DNA of 64,000 bases from Cercophora sp. LCS_1 (Eukaryota; Ascomycota; Sordariomycetes; Sordariales; Lasiosphaeriaceae). Shown piece by piece: positions 21,246-33,561 of the stretch. The translations under genes were made by a program, and so were the position numbers. How positions within the stretch are numbered: the first letter of the stretch is position 1; the number at the start of each line of letters is the position of its first letter. The DNA lies in contig JAPZLL010000039.1 in assembly GCA_036250225.1 (NCBI GenBank), positions 124,001 to 188,000 of the forward strand, given 5' to 3'. The notes below the pieces were generated by a model. That model did no database searches. It was not told the DNA's origin and saw nothing but the letters and a program-made list of their open reading frames with translations.

Positions 21246-24200
21246 TCACGCCCACCAATATTTTCTCAGTTTCTCAAGCCATGCCTCTCGCACGGTAACA
21301 CCGTTCTCAAACGACCCAGCAGCAACGTGCATCGCGTCTGCCGGGACTGGCCAAGCGCGGTAAAAGCTGTGGCGCGGATTGCACACCTGACGCGTCATCT
21401 GTGGACGTTTCCGCGGTTCTTTCAGCAACGCGAGACATTCTTCGCACCAGCAAACAAACCCAGAGCACACTTCGCATACGTGTAGCTCAGCAACCTCGGT
21501 CGTGTTTTTGGCGCAGTTGCAGCACTGATACGCCGTTGCGTGCTTGATCTCCAACTTGAGCTCTCTGAGCCCCAGGCTTGTGTCCTCACTGTCTGGATCC
21601 TGCGCTTCTCTGCTGTTGCTGTTGCCTTCCATCCCCTCCCCTGCTAACCGGAACAGGATGGCCATAATGGCTGCAGCATTTACCTTGTCGCCGGCGTGAA
21701 ACAGTGACACGGCAAGGCTAGTCAAGCCGACCGTGTCGTTTGTCGGGTCGTCATCGTCGATCGTGTTCATCTCCTCGAGTAAACGCGCCCGAAAGCACTT
21801 TCTCCATTTGACCTCGTCGACACCCTTGTAGTCTCTCAACCAACGACCCCACAGCATGGCCGGGTAGTCACTCCGGAACAGGTCGAAACCTTCAAAGTCT
21901 TCGCCGAAACCGGTCGACACTTCGACAGCCAACTGTTTGAGCTTGTCGGCGTTTGCTGTGCGGGCACTCCGGTCTGCTTCCCACTCCTCGATGGCGGCGT
22001 CAAAGTACAGTTGAGCAAGAATGTTCCTGGCGTCTTTGCGTTGCTTTGCAAATTGTCCCTGAAGATTTTCGTTTTTCTGCGACAGGCGCTGGAGGAAGGT
22101 CTCCAACAACAAAGCTCCCTCCCCTTCGAGACCGTAAACGGAGTATTTGAAGCAGCCTGCCATGTACGGCAACCAGACCTTGATCCAGTCCCGATCTCCA
22201 CTGTCGACGATGGTCGAGGCCTTGTCGAGTTGGTCTAGCACGAATCGTGGCCGTCCTTCCTTTGCACAGGCCCAGCTTATTGGCTCGAATATATCCTCTC
22301 CTCGAACGAAGAGGCGCACCATCGAGTTGTAGGCTACGACGGAGGCCCGCACTGGTGTCGAAGCGAGCATTTCCAAGGTGCGGATTATCTCCGCAGATCG
22401 CCCATGGTTTTTCAGCTGGCTGAGATATGTCGTGGCAGCCAGAATACACGTGGGATCAGCTCTGAATCCCTTCTCCGCTGAGCTGAATGCCAAGTCGCCA
22501 CGACCAACTTGGGTTGCCCACTCGGTGATTCGAGGCCACAGATAGCCTGAAATCCAATGCTGGGAAGACGGCAGGGCATCGATCGCCTTCTCTTGCCACA
22601 CAATAGCGTCGGCGTGCTGTCCTTGCTCACCCGCGCAACGAGCCAGCCCTTCTAGAGCGACCCAGTTCTCAGGGCTAAGCTTGATGGCGCTCCGATAGTG
22701 CGACACGGCGGCCTCATAGTGGTACCCCATCATCAAGCTCCAAGCAAGTAAGGTGTGCCAATGCACGTCTTGTTCCAGTCCTGCATAGCTTGCTGTGTAT
22801 TCCACTCGTTCAGGAGTCACATTGTCGAAGTGGACGTAATGCATGGGCTCGGGCAGTGGTGTCACGCCCTCGATCTAGACAGTGTGTCAGCGCCATTCCC
22901 AGGCTGAACTGGAGAACGAACTCACCAGTGTCAGCCAACCGTTGATTAGCCAAGCGGCGAACTCTCCTTTGTCGAAGTATGTGTCACTGTCGAATCCCGG
23001 CTGACACAACCACTCGCTCGATGCCGTCAAGATGGCTGGTCGAAGCAGCTCCTCAAGGGACTTGGACGCTGTCAGCATCCACGCAACTGCCTCGTCATCA
23101 CGGCTGGAATGCCCCCGGAATTGCTCGATGCGTCCGAGCCACGACTGGACAAGGTTGAGATAGCGGTCCGTTGCTACCCACAGTTTCCAGAACTCAGACC
23201 GAGAGCCGTGGAACTCGTCGTAGTTGGTCACGGAGCGGATCAAGCAGGTCGTCCCAATCCTTGTCCCGAACAGCCAGTACAAACCCCGGATTATTCTTGC
23301 GGCCTGCTCGGGTGGAATCGCCATGGGGTCGACGCCTTCTAGGTGGTAGGGCAGGTGGCAAAGAGGGTAATCGCAGAGGAACCGCTGGTTGTCTTTGAGG
23401 GAAACCTCCAACTGGAAAATGTCTAAACACGCAACGGTGATGTCGGCTTGGACGTGGTCAGCGCCGGGGACGATGGTGAGCGGACCGCCCCTCCTCGTCT
23501 TGGCGCTCCCCTCTCGGACCAAAAAATCACGAACTCGAGTGTGGCAGAAAGCGACCCTTGTCATCAGTTTGGCCTGGCTGAGGTGTGACAGGAGGTCCTC
23601 TGCATCTTCTGCATCGTCCTCGCCCTTGGAGGAAGGATTCAACGTGCCAGCGCGGACAAGATGAGCGGTATCGCTGAAGATGTCGTCGTCATCCGAGTGG
23701 ATGTCTGTTTCGCTGGTCTCATCGTCGGAACCCGAGGAAAAGTCGAAACCTTGGTCGTCATCCGTTTGCGATTCCGCACCGCCGATGTAAGAGTCACGGC
23801 TCTTGTCAACGTCCTCAGTTCCAGTCGCCCCACTTTCAGATTCCTCTTGGTCATCGGGATCCGTGTCGTTTGGAAACTTGAGCTCGAAAACAGACGATAG
23901 CTTGCCGCGGGTATGCTTCCAGAGGAGGTAGTTAGGCTTCCTTGACGGCAGGCTGGTGACGAGATCCAATTCGCCAAATAGGAGAGGCCGTCGGGCGTGC
24001 GTCATAAACATCAGCATCTTCTGCAGCACTTGTTGGTCCAGCTCTTCATCCTTGGCCAGCCGGTCAAAGACCGACCAGATCATCTTGTCGAGCGTTGATG
24101 GGGGATTGGCTAGGATTGCCTCAACCTGCGGCAGGTCTTTCTTCATCAAACTGTCCAGCAGCAGTTTTGCCCACAGGAACACACCGTCGGCGCCTTCGGA

Positions 24201-25822
24201 GACCTTTTTCATGATCTTTCTCCCCTCTTTGTTTGCCTTGGCGACTCCGCTGGACTTCATCTTCCGCATCTCACGGAGGATCTCGAGTTCCTCGAGCCGC
24301 TTCTTGATATACTTGTCGATATCCGCCCGGTTTTTGGCTCTGGAGACCTCGATGAAGTAGTTCTTTTCCAGTTTCCGGAAATCCATGTCACTCCTGAGCG
24401 ACCCCCGACCAACAATGGCGAGCTGGATCCCTTTGGTGAACGTGGTTTCCTGAGATGAGACGAGATCCCTCATCAACGCCAATATTGTCTGCCTGGTTTC
24501 GGCAGTCGCTTCGTCCAGCCCGTCAATGACGATGGTAACAGCGCTCTGCTCTTGGCTTCCCGGGCCGTAGTAATAACCGAGAAAGAGGTTCTCCCAGGTC
24601 TGTTCGGCCGTGATGGTTAGGGATCGCTCGCGGCAAACGGCGACCGCGTGTCTCCTGAAGGCCATGTCCTGGGATGCGATCTGCCAAGCCAGTGTCTTCA
24701 AGATGATGTTGGCATCCCGCAACGTCTCGCTGTTCTCCTTCACAAAAAAGTACGCCACGGCATCGGTGTTGCCCGCCACCAGACTCTTCTCCTTCAACAA
24801 CTGCGTTATCCGCGTTGACAGAAAGGTCTTTCCGGATCCCGGACCACCGAAGATCCAGAGAATGATGGCCTCGCGACGCATCCACGCGTTGAAGAACGGC
24901 TCGTTTTCGAGCCAGCTGCCAGTACCCTTGAGAAGTGACCGCTCGTTCCGGACGAAGATCTCTTCGACGTCTCCTTGCGCCGAAGTACCACAGAGAGTGT
25001 TTCGTAGCCGACTCTCATCCCCAGCTTGAGTTTTCTTGTCTCTGTCGTCTTCGATCGCATCCAAGACCATTTTCACCGTTGCGTGTGTGGACTTGGCCAC
25101 CTCCTCGGTCCTCTGCGCAGATGCAAACGTCACACCCAGCACATATCGCTGCTCGCTTCCCAACAGCCTGTTCAAGTCATCAACAAGCTTCTTGGTGGCT
25201 GCATCTTTGCCCAAGAAGGTCACGCGCAAGTACTGGCGGAAGCGCCCCTCATGGATCAACCGCTGAGACCGACCGATAACCTTGAGAATGACGGCCAAAA
25301 TGGCAACAACCTTGCGTCGCAGTACTGCGTCGATCTGCACCGCGGTGTACTGGCCTAAACGCTCCGAGAAGTCTTGCAGCTCCCGGAACAGCTGCTCGAC
25401 CCAGTCGTATGCATTGCTGACGCCTTCGCAGGCATTGAGGAGATGTACAACAGCGCCTAGTACGGCGCTGGAGGCTGCCCCAAAGTCAACCACTGAGGTT
25501 GGGGTGACGGCGATCTTGGAAATGGCTTTGATCGGAGCGGCAAAGGTTTTCAGTGCTGTCCATAAGCGCTGATGTGTCTGTCGAAACGAAGCAAAAGAGG
25601 CATCGGACGCTTCTAGATGAGCCGCGACATCCTCAACGCTCTTGATGTTGGCGAGCTGTCTGATCAGGGTGGGCGAGACAGCGCTTCCTGCTTCGCGCCT
25701 GTATTCCAAGACGGCGTCCTGCCTGCAGGGGTACATCAGCCCAAAGTACCGACCGGTATCGGGGTCTGGAGTACCAGTACGTACCATATATCTTTGAGCT
25801 CATCTTCATGATTTTGGTTCAT
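21246..25822 (-). CDS. NLR-type STAND protein (Goodbye-like, NACHT, TPR)
   Basis: 1487 residues in three exons: 25822-25785, 25722-22926 and 22874-21246. The tiny first exon encodes MNQNHEDELKDIW and splices to QDAVLEYRREAG. The second junction fuses the NACHT part to the TPR part (NGWLTL-IEGVTPLPEP). Residues 1-110 resemble the fungal STAND N-terminal Goodbye domain. A helical region follows, then NACHT with Walker A GGPGSGKT at about 305-312 and Walker B IVIDGLDEA at about 410. An acidic D/E/S-rich insert lies at about 655-720. The C-terminal part contains TPR-like helices (HTLLAWSLMMGYHYEAAVSH and following) and a cysteine cluster (CCNCAKN, CEVCSGFVCWCEEC) that may bind zinc. Such proteins act in non-self recognition and programmed cell death in fungi. 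The effector domain is not obvious, so the output is unknown. Confidence 0.88.
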
Positions 25823-26186
25823 ATTGGAGAAAGCGTGGCTGACTGATGCATATGTTGGGTGGGGGAGTTTGAAGACGGTTGAGCCCAAGGAGGGGAAGCA
25901 CTGGATCCGAACCCGATGCAACCATGGCGCCTAACTGCACGCTTGATCCTTTTGACAACGGAAGCGCCCGATTGGCCCTTTGTGCCGTTGAGCATCAAAA
26001 GCGCCAATAGCGTTGCAGGTCGCGCATCCACTCTGTCTCGATCGAAAACGAAGGTGTGGGAGGCCAAATCAATATCCCTCTCAAGCGCTGCTTCAGCAAT
26101 GGCGCATCGAGGTCTTACTGATAACTCGCAGAGATGGTTGATTACCCATCAACCGTCTCATGCAAAAAGAAAGTACACAAATGCCA
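25823..26186. other. NLR upstream region
   Basis: 364 bases between the NLR start and the end of the GH55 relic. No gene is seen. Confidence 0.5.
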
Positions 26187-29100
26187 CTAATATATCAGGT
26201 ACCTCCCCCCGATATTCTCAGTTTCGAACTGGCTCATGGACAACAGCCCAGCAAATCCACAGGTTCCATCCGGCGAGGGGCGGTAGCCACCGAATGGCCT
26301 ATACGGAACAGCGTCTGTTCCCAGCCCAAGCCAAACAACGTTGACAGCCGATGGTCCGCCGTTGGGACTTCGTGGCGTGTAGTTGATGGTCGTGTAGTTC
26401 AATCTGTATGGCGCAGCACAAGTAGGGTTGTCGTATAAACACATGGTGAGCCGCTTGTCTGTTTCTTCAACAATACCCTGCGCTATAAGGGCGTTATTCG
26501 CTGGGCTGCAGGACTTTCCCCTGTGCCGGTGACGATGCCGGGGCTCACGGTAGGACCGTCGGTTGGCTGTGGGGATGGTGGTCAGTCGTATGGGTCTTCA
26601 AAGAAGGAGTGACGGCGCTGAGGACCGATGATGCAATGAAGGGCAAGAGAAATGACAGCGGGAAGCTCACCTGAGCCCCAAAGGAAACGGACCACCCATA
26701 GTCGCTGCCTGTCGAACTAGTTGGAGCTGTGTACCCGTCTGAACTAGGATCTTTCGGATCCTGATGCCCCGGCGGAGGACCGGTTGGTGTCGGCGTGCAC
26801 CAGTACCCTGATCAGAGATGACCACCGCAAAGGGTGCCACCGGTACAGGGGGGCGATGCTGTGGGCCCTGAACCTAAGCTTATGACAGAAGCACCGGCAC
26901 TTGCCTGTTCGGCAGCAAGGGCTGCGCTCAGTTCGGCGAAGACGGAGCTACTGTAGGCCGGGTTATTGTTCTTGGTTTCCCACGACTCGTCGTTCCAGTC
27001 GCCCACCGGTGCAATGGTTTGTGTACCGACAGTGACGGTCGTGGACGAGGTAGTCGAGTCTGAGTCTCTCATTGAGCACCCCGAGACGGTCTCACAACGG
27101 ACGAGATGACCGTCCGCGTGGTGGTGGTGACTCCGTTTCGTGTCGTTGTTGCCGAGAAAATGGTGGTCGTGGTGCAGACTTTTGCAGTCCTCGTCTCGCA
27201 CTCGGGCTTCCCTTCAGTCGTGATTTGATTGTTGGGCCCGATGGTGATTTTTGGCCAGCGGGGCAAGATACCGTCAATCCGGAACCCTGTTGGCCACTTG
27301 ATGCCGGGTGGCGGACCAGGGGGGTAGATTCCTGGAGGTAAAACGAAGAACCAGCCGCCGATGCGGATCTCGCCCCACGAGATGCAGACAAAGAAGAACC
27401 ATGCCGTGCAGGGCACGATTACTCCGTTGTCTGTTGGCTGGGGTTCATTGACGGACGTCGTGACGGGCACAATGCTGGCCCACGGTGGCCAGGTGGGGAA
27501 GGTGGGGAGTGGTTCTGTCGTTGACGATGCATCTTGACCTGTGCTCCAGATGGTCACTATACTGCAGTCGGCCTTGATGACAGCGAGCGTAGATGTGTCC
27601 GGGAATGTGTATGTCTTGGCCTTTGGGCAGGTAAAAGCGAAAGCTACGGTGCCCGTGTTAGTACATCTCGTACGGACAGTTACAGCGGGGGTCGCGAATA
27701 CCATCTCGGTCGTGGCCGGGCACGAGATGGTAATGGGGACCGTCGTCGATCGGAACATGACTACCCTGATTCAACCCTTTGGCATGTTGATGGTAGAACT
27801 GGTGGCCGTCCAGCATGTGGTGCCGCTCTTTAAACCGCCCGGGTTGGCGTCCGTCTCGGTGCCGGGATCCGTTACGGCTCCGCCGGGCCCGGGGTTCACA
27901 AAGGGATACGGCGGCAGTGGAACAACCCGAGCTGTTGAACCTCCCTCGCCGTCAGGTACCCGTACTGTGGCGGGCGGGAGATCGATGCTGGGAAGACGGT
28001 GACGGGGGTTGGGCCGTCGGACGTGATGTTGAAGTTGGAAAAGGGCATCCCGTCAATGGTCACTGGCGGAATTGCAATGGTGACAGTAGTTGTCGCAGTT
28101 AAAAAGACGGTAGTTGGTATTCCATTGAGAGTTGTTGACCTGGCGGCTCCCTACTCCAATGACGCCACAAAGTCCCCTGGCTCAACAGTGGATGGCGAGC
28201 CAAGCGGGCTTGTCGGAAATACCAAGAGACAAGGCGCCGAGCAGCTCACACTCGGGCGTCCAAAGACTTCGGGCCCCAGGTAGACTATGTTGAGGTTGTC
28301 GTTTCCAAGCAGCGGCACCCAGACGCTCACCTCGGTTGTGAAGCCTCGCTGATTGCCGTCAGCCTGCAAGATCCTTGTCCTGTCAATGCCCGTCGCCATG
28401 TTGATGGTCGCGACGGTAAAGAGGTTGAAGATAACAATACCAGTCGAGCCTCTGACCTCGGGGATCTTGTCTTGGCAGTTTTGAGTGGCAATGCAGTCTT
28501 GGTAGTAGTCGTTGAAGAAGCTGTACAAGCCAGCGCTGTGGATGGTGACGTCGGCCGAGTCGACGATGCGAAGGCCCCAGGCGTAGCGGCACCGCTCCGA
28601 GTCGCTGTCGGCCGTGACATTGCATTTGCCAAATTCGGGGTCTTTGGGGAACCTCTTGGCAGCGCCAAAGGGCGCCGGTGCACCTGGGACCGGCTGGAAG
28701 TACGGAGACTCGGTCTGGATGTGCCCCATGTAGACGTTCTTTGCGCCGTTGAGCTGGTAGTTGTACATGACGGAATGCTCGGACCTGCTTCCGTAGAACC
28801 AAGATGCCCCATGGGATTCAATTAGCATGCCGCGTGCGCAGAAGAGGCTGATATGCGTGCTTGACGAGTCCGGCGGGCCGAAAATGGAGGCGTCGCTGTC
28901 GTGGTCGGCAACCCACGCCCACACATTCTCAAAGTAGCCAGAAGCCTGCTTGGTGATGCGAAACATCAGCGACGCCGCTATGCAATTTCCGTTGATAGTA
29001 CGCTTGGGGCATGTCTTCAGGTCGGGGTACGTGAAGTGGCCGCTCCCGACGCTACATTTCCTCCATCCTCCTGGACAACGCGAGCCACGTTGGTGAACTT

Positions 29101-30200
29101 TGTGTTGTCCAAGACGATGTTCGGTGCCGTAGCCTTGTTGTTGGTGAGGATGCCAATGGGTACGTCCTTGATGATCGAGTCGACGATGGACGCGCTGCCT
29201 ACGCCCTGGCCTGCACTACCTCCGGCGCCAGAAATGTTGAAGCCAACAGCGCCGCCCGTGATCTCGATACCCTGCCAGGTCCAGCCCCAGTCCCATATCA
29301 TCTGCACAGCCGTCAGACAGTTGTTGAACTTGAGGTTGCGCGCTGTGAACTGTTGCGATCCAGCGCGCCAGCAGATGTTGCCGCCGTTGAATGTCAGATC
29401 AGACACAAAACCGCCGCTACCCTTCTCGGTAAAAATGCCGACTGCCGTGGTTGCGTTCGCTGCAGAAGCGCCGCCGCTTCTGGGCATGTTGAAAACAAGG
29501 TTCTGCAGCGATGTCGCCTGGGAAATCCGCCAGTGGATGCCTGTGGGCACCAAGGGTTGGTCATTGTCGGCCGTCGACTGGGGCATCTCGGTCAAATCGA
29601 AGACAAAATTGCGAACCTGACCGGAAGGGGAAGGAGTCAGCGGACCACTGGGGAACGAGCGGCAGGCACGCAAGAAAACCTCGGGGATGGTTCCTTCCCT
29701 AACAAAAGGGGACGCCTCCTCGATTTCATGGCGAGGCACATCCCAAACCTTGTCAAAAAAATCCAAAATACACTAAAAGAAAAAGCCCATTCACACCCCT
29801 TACCAAGCGCACCTTTACCGGCTCAAACATACCTGGCGAAAGAATTGGTTCTGGTTGATGTACCACTCCGCCCCCGACCCGCCAGGGATATAAGGGTCTG
29901 TGTCGAACAGCGCGATGCCCTTGAACTTGTCGCATCCCTTGATGGTCGGCGGGCTGATGGCATTTCCGGTGAACTGGGTATAGTACATCTTGATCACAGG
30001 CAAGCATATCTTGTAAGTCCCCGGAGGGAAGTACACGATGGGCCCTGAGTGAAGGTGTTTCCGCACTCCTTTCGGAATCGAGTGCGCCCACCGCTGCCCA
30101 ATTGTGAGTTCCACACACTGGCAGCCGCGTTGATGGCCTCGGATGCGTCGGTTTTGCCTGTCGAGTCGGCACCAAAATCGACGACGTTACTGGTAGTCAA
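26187..30200 (-). pseudogene. GH55 exo-beta-1,3-glucanase relic with repetitive C-terminus
   Basis: The two beta-helix (pectate-lyase-3) halves of a GH55 enzyme are recognisable: NVVDFGADSTGKTDASEAIN, YFPPGTYKICLPVIKMYYTQ, WYINQNQFF, VRNFVFDLTEMPQ and GYFENVWAWVADHD. A long Ser/Thr/Pro tail with ECETRTAKVC follows. Damage: a one-base frame loss near 30040; an internal deletion near 29040, where the first half jumps into the late second half (HFTYPDLKTCPK) and the region between is missing; in-frame stops at 28151-28153 (TAG), 27771-27773 (TGA) and 26812-26814 (TGA); and a frame loss near 27095. A probable intron (29832-29617) joins NQNQFFRQ to VRNFVFDL and is unusually long at 216 bases. A last probable intron leads into an exon ending at 26187 (MCLYDNPTCAAPYRL onward). 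The signal-peptide exon was not found. Several lesions are deletions or not CpA changes, so simple RIP does not explain them. Confidence 0.82.
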
Positions 30201-30824
30201 CTCCTGCTAGCGGTTGCTGTCACGGTCAGTACGTCCCTGTCCGAGTCGCCGATGTCTCCTCCGTATACTCATAGATCCCAGTGGCCCAAGTCTGCCCAAC
30301 CAGTAGCCATTATCTGTCCGCCTTGTCTTGTCACCAGAGCTGAACGACACGGTCCTAACACCACTCCACTCGGAAGAGCCGCCGCGAATGGCCGTCAGCA
30401 CCGAGGTCGCAAAGTCTCAAGCAAGACTGAAGCCGAACCGCAGCTCACTGATCCTCATTCGGTTCTGACTGCCCGATGCCCTTGGCTTCCGACAACATCT
30501 GCCTACCCTTGAGTTCCACAGCGCGAAGGTGGTGATAACTATGACATCAAGCAGTCTTGAGGAGTTGCACTGAAATGCATCACCGCGTTTATCAATCATA
30601 CCACGTGCGAAAGAAACGCGGACAGGTTCGAATGAACGATCGTCCGACTTGAGCAAGACGAATTCTGCATTCTGCAGTCGCCCTCTATCTCAATCCACTA
30701 GCTTGCCCTAGTATCAGTTGATAAGAGACGCCGGTCCAGTGTCAAGTCAGGAGGGATTTCCGTGGGGGTCCAGTGGTCCAACTGTCCTCGCGCGGGCAGG
30801 TAAGGTAACAGCCTAGTTATCTGA
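30201..30824. other. Region between GH55 relic and element
   Basis: May include the lost 5' part of the GH55 gene (a GYWLGRLGPLG stretch on the minus strand near 30290), but no start or signal peptide can be supported. Otherwise nothing is seen. Confidence 0.35.
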
Positions 30825-30858
30825 GACGAATCTGGGCTCACGAAATTTCCTTTTTCGT
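30825..30858 (+). repeat. Left terminal inverted repeat
   Basis: 34 bases starting GACGAATCTGGGCTCACG and ending TTTTTCGT. The reverse complement occurs at 39572-39605 with one mismatch (T versus A at position 14). Confidence 0.8.
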
Positions 30859-30868
30859 TCGTAATCCT

Positions 30869-30945
30869 GAGCTGGGGTGAGCTGGGGTGAGCTGTGGCTG
30901 ATTTGTCCTGAGCTTTCCCTGATTCTTCCCTGAGCTAGGGTGATC
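30869..30945 (+). repeat. Left TGAGC array
   Basis: Five irregularly spaced TGAGC motifs just inside the left inverted repeat. Similar arrays occur at 39484-39552 (same strand) and, as GCTCA, at about 31130-31215 and 63199-63250. Confidence 0.55.
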
Positions 30946-31129
30946 CCATACCCCGCCGCTGCACAGCCTCAGAGGCCCGTTTTCAGTCCCCCCGGCTAAA
31001 GTTTCCTGTCGATGGAAAGTAGATGACAAGTAGTCTGTAAGGATAGCTCCCAGGCAACAACTCCAATTACCATGTACGCGCGTATTGGCTGTGCGTGTGA
31101 CTCGTGTAATTTGACCCCAATATGGTCTT

Positions 31130-31215
31130 CTCCCTCTCCTCAGGCTCATGTGGCCCCTCGCCGCTTTTGCTCAGGCCAGATCAGGCCCGGCTCAGCTTCG
31201 GCTCAACTGGCCCCA
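31130..31215 (-). repeat. Internal GCTCA array
   Basis: Four GCTCA motifs (TGAGC on the other strand), opposite in orientation to the left-end array about 250 bases away. A perfect 8-base hairpin, TACCTGGG (31366-31373) and CCCAGGTA (31384-31391), lies further right. Confidence 0.4.
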
Positions 31216-31786
31216 CACAGCGGCGCAGTCTCGCCAGAAGTTGTCAGCTCTTACCGAGGGGCCCAAAAGTGTCCCCTTCCAACGGGGGTCCGAGAACTGG
31301 GACGCCCACAGACTCACAGCGTCTGCCACCTAAAAGCTTCACAGATAATGGCCTGTTCCCCCGGCTACCTGGGAATGCTCATACCCAGGTATTTTTGGCG
31401 TCCTACTTGTCGCAAATGGTGATGCGGACAAGGGGGAGAACTCTGTTCGCGTATGTTGATAATGACCCTGGTGTTGGTGCCCCGGGGAGGGCACACCCGT
31501 TGCACCACGGAGCCCTTGGTGCTCGCCCCGATGGCTGTGTTTTGCAAGAGTACACGAGGCAATTCTAAAGACATCAGGGAGTGTTTCTGTTACCCACTCC
31601 TTCCGCCATCCTGGTCCTGAAGTGCTGTGTAGCCTCAGTTGGTGTAAGACATTCCATAAATGGGCCCTCTCCCATCTCCTCTCTCATCTCCTCCTCCTCC
31701 TCCGACCTCCTCTCGCACCTCTCTCCCATGATCCCCTCCTTTCTACCTCAGATATTCACGTCAGTGTATTCAAGACTCCACCCTCA

Positions 31787-33561
31787 TGAATTACCAGCCA
31801 AAGAAGGGCGGTATCAGGGTTGCAGACCCGGACGACCTCATTGAAGCTGCCGTCCAGGATATACTCTCTGAGGGCAAATTCGATATCGACAGCAATCCTG
31901 TCTACAAAGAAACTCGTTCCAATTACTAAGCCACAATATGCCAGGATGATGAAAGTATGGGTTACGTCAGTTGCTAATACTGCAGACCTGTACTCGAGAA
32001 CTTGAACTAATAAGTAATAGGTATAAGAAGAGATTTCCAGGGTCGGACCCTTGTAATATGGAGATAATAAAGCATTTTGCAGAGGCTATTGGGCGTTCGA
32101 CCAAGGCGAGGTTAGATAAAGTACTAAACAGACCCACTATCAAATCGATACAAGTCAAGATTCGAACATTCATGTCTGCGTGTGAACGGAAGACCAATCT
32201 GTCCATCCCCAAAGAAGTCCACGACTCAATGTGCCCAGTAAGTCTGCCATTATAAGAGCACACCATGGGATCATAGCTAATATCAGCTAGTACATTCAAA
32301 ACGTGCTCGGGTGCAAGATTCATCTGTTGATAGAGGAAAAGGTACCGACGTTCTTGACCATCGAGAACCATGTGTACATGCAGGAGGATTTTTGGCGGAA
32401 CGACCACCACAGCTACGTCCACGAAGGAGTCCGAGTATATCTCTCTTGCCTGTTGAATATACACTGCTATACCAGCGCAAGACTATAGGAAATCTACATG
32501 GCAAATTACGAGGTGAGTAGAGGGAGCAATTTATGAACGATATATTTGGTACTAACTATCGAATAGGACCTGCAGTGCATGGTTGGGTGGAGGAACGGAG
32601 AGCCCAACACATCAAAGCTAGGGTTCAAGAGGGATCTCGCCAAAAGCATACAAAATACTCCAAAAAAGTAAGTTAAGAACATCCAGCATTCCAGTAGTTT
32701 AAACGCATCGCTGACAGTTCATAAACACCAACAGACCAAAACAACCACCGTACGAGAGGCTGGGCCCCACACCTCTCCTTTTCGCCAATAGTATCTCGTT
32801 TTTACTGGCCATTTTCGTTTCACATGGCGCGTTTAGGGACTTCAAGACTATATAGGATGTCCTTGACGTCAGGCCACCATTGAACGAGAAGTATCGGATC
32901 ACGGAATGGGCAGACGATGTCCTGAAAGATCCAGTATTCCCGGAGATGTCTCAACACGGGCCTACGGGTAAGGCCGGGAATAAGGGGGCGTGGGGCCACC
33001 AGTGTTTGGACTGGGCAAAACGGGCGAGTTTTGTTAAGGGAATGGGCCTACATGCCGCCGGTAGGGAGGAACTTATCAAGGTCGACGGTGAGATCCTCGC
33101 TTGTCTAAGGTAATAACGTGGAAACTAATTGGCAATAGATGGCGGTTACTCCCTTGGCCAGGTTATGAAGTTTGCGGGAGATAAAAAACTCCAAGACACC
33201 CGTTGGCTACTGCCTGGACGACATGAGAAATGTGGACGGTGCAGTAGCGTTCCTTGGCCTGGAACCGCGACGAGATATTACCAAACACTTTGGATCTGCC
33301 TCCATGGGAAGAAACCCAGATCTCCTGCACTCGCTCCCAGCTAAACTTCCTGAGGAGCTAGAGCAGCGCCAAGACTATTTCGAACTCTGCAGGGAGATTG
33401 AGAACCTCTCTGTTCAAATTAAGGCGGCTTCCCCGGAGAAAGCACGAGAAGAACTCAAGGCTCGGCAGAACCGGCTTTTATTATCAACGACGAAGGCTCC
33501 GCAACATAGAACGGAAGAAGTACAAGAAGAGTCAACGGCGAGTCTACAACACTCAATGTGA
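31787..33561 (+). pseudogene. DUF3435 (FluG-domain / captain-type) recombinase relic
   Basis: Segments of a DUF3435 protein can be followed across several exons. From about 32010: NMEIIKHFAEAIGRSTKARL, then after an intron YIQNVLGCKIHLLIEEKVPT and EGVRVYLSCLLNIHCYTSAR. Further right come LGPTPLLFANSISFLLAIFV and HGPTGKAGNKGAWGHQCLDW, and at 33172-33561 LDDMRNVDGAVAFLGLEPRR and DLLHSLPAKLPEELEQRQDY. Introns look normal (for example GTAAGT after NTPKK). Damage: TAG at 32486-32488 (after TSARL, where E or Q is usual), TAG at 32853-32855 (after FKTI), a frameshift in an A-run near 33185, and a stop soon after the first conserved-looking exon (about 31927). TAG from CAG by CpA mutation would fit RIP. 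The family contains tyrosine recombinases that move Starship elements; catalytic residues were not checked. Confidence 0.75.

Noticed and set aside
22887..22925. Separate gene boundaries for the NACHT and TPR parts
   Set aside because: A clean GTGAGT...CTAG intron joins them in frame, and the supposed TPR start is a GTG valine codon, not ATG.
27541..28002. 153-codon plus-strand open frame over the GH55 tail
   Set aside because: Antisense of a Thr/Val-rich coding region, which often gives open frames; the minus strand carries the recognisable GH55 tail.
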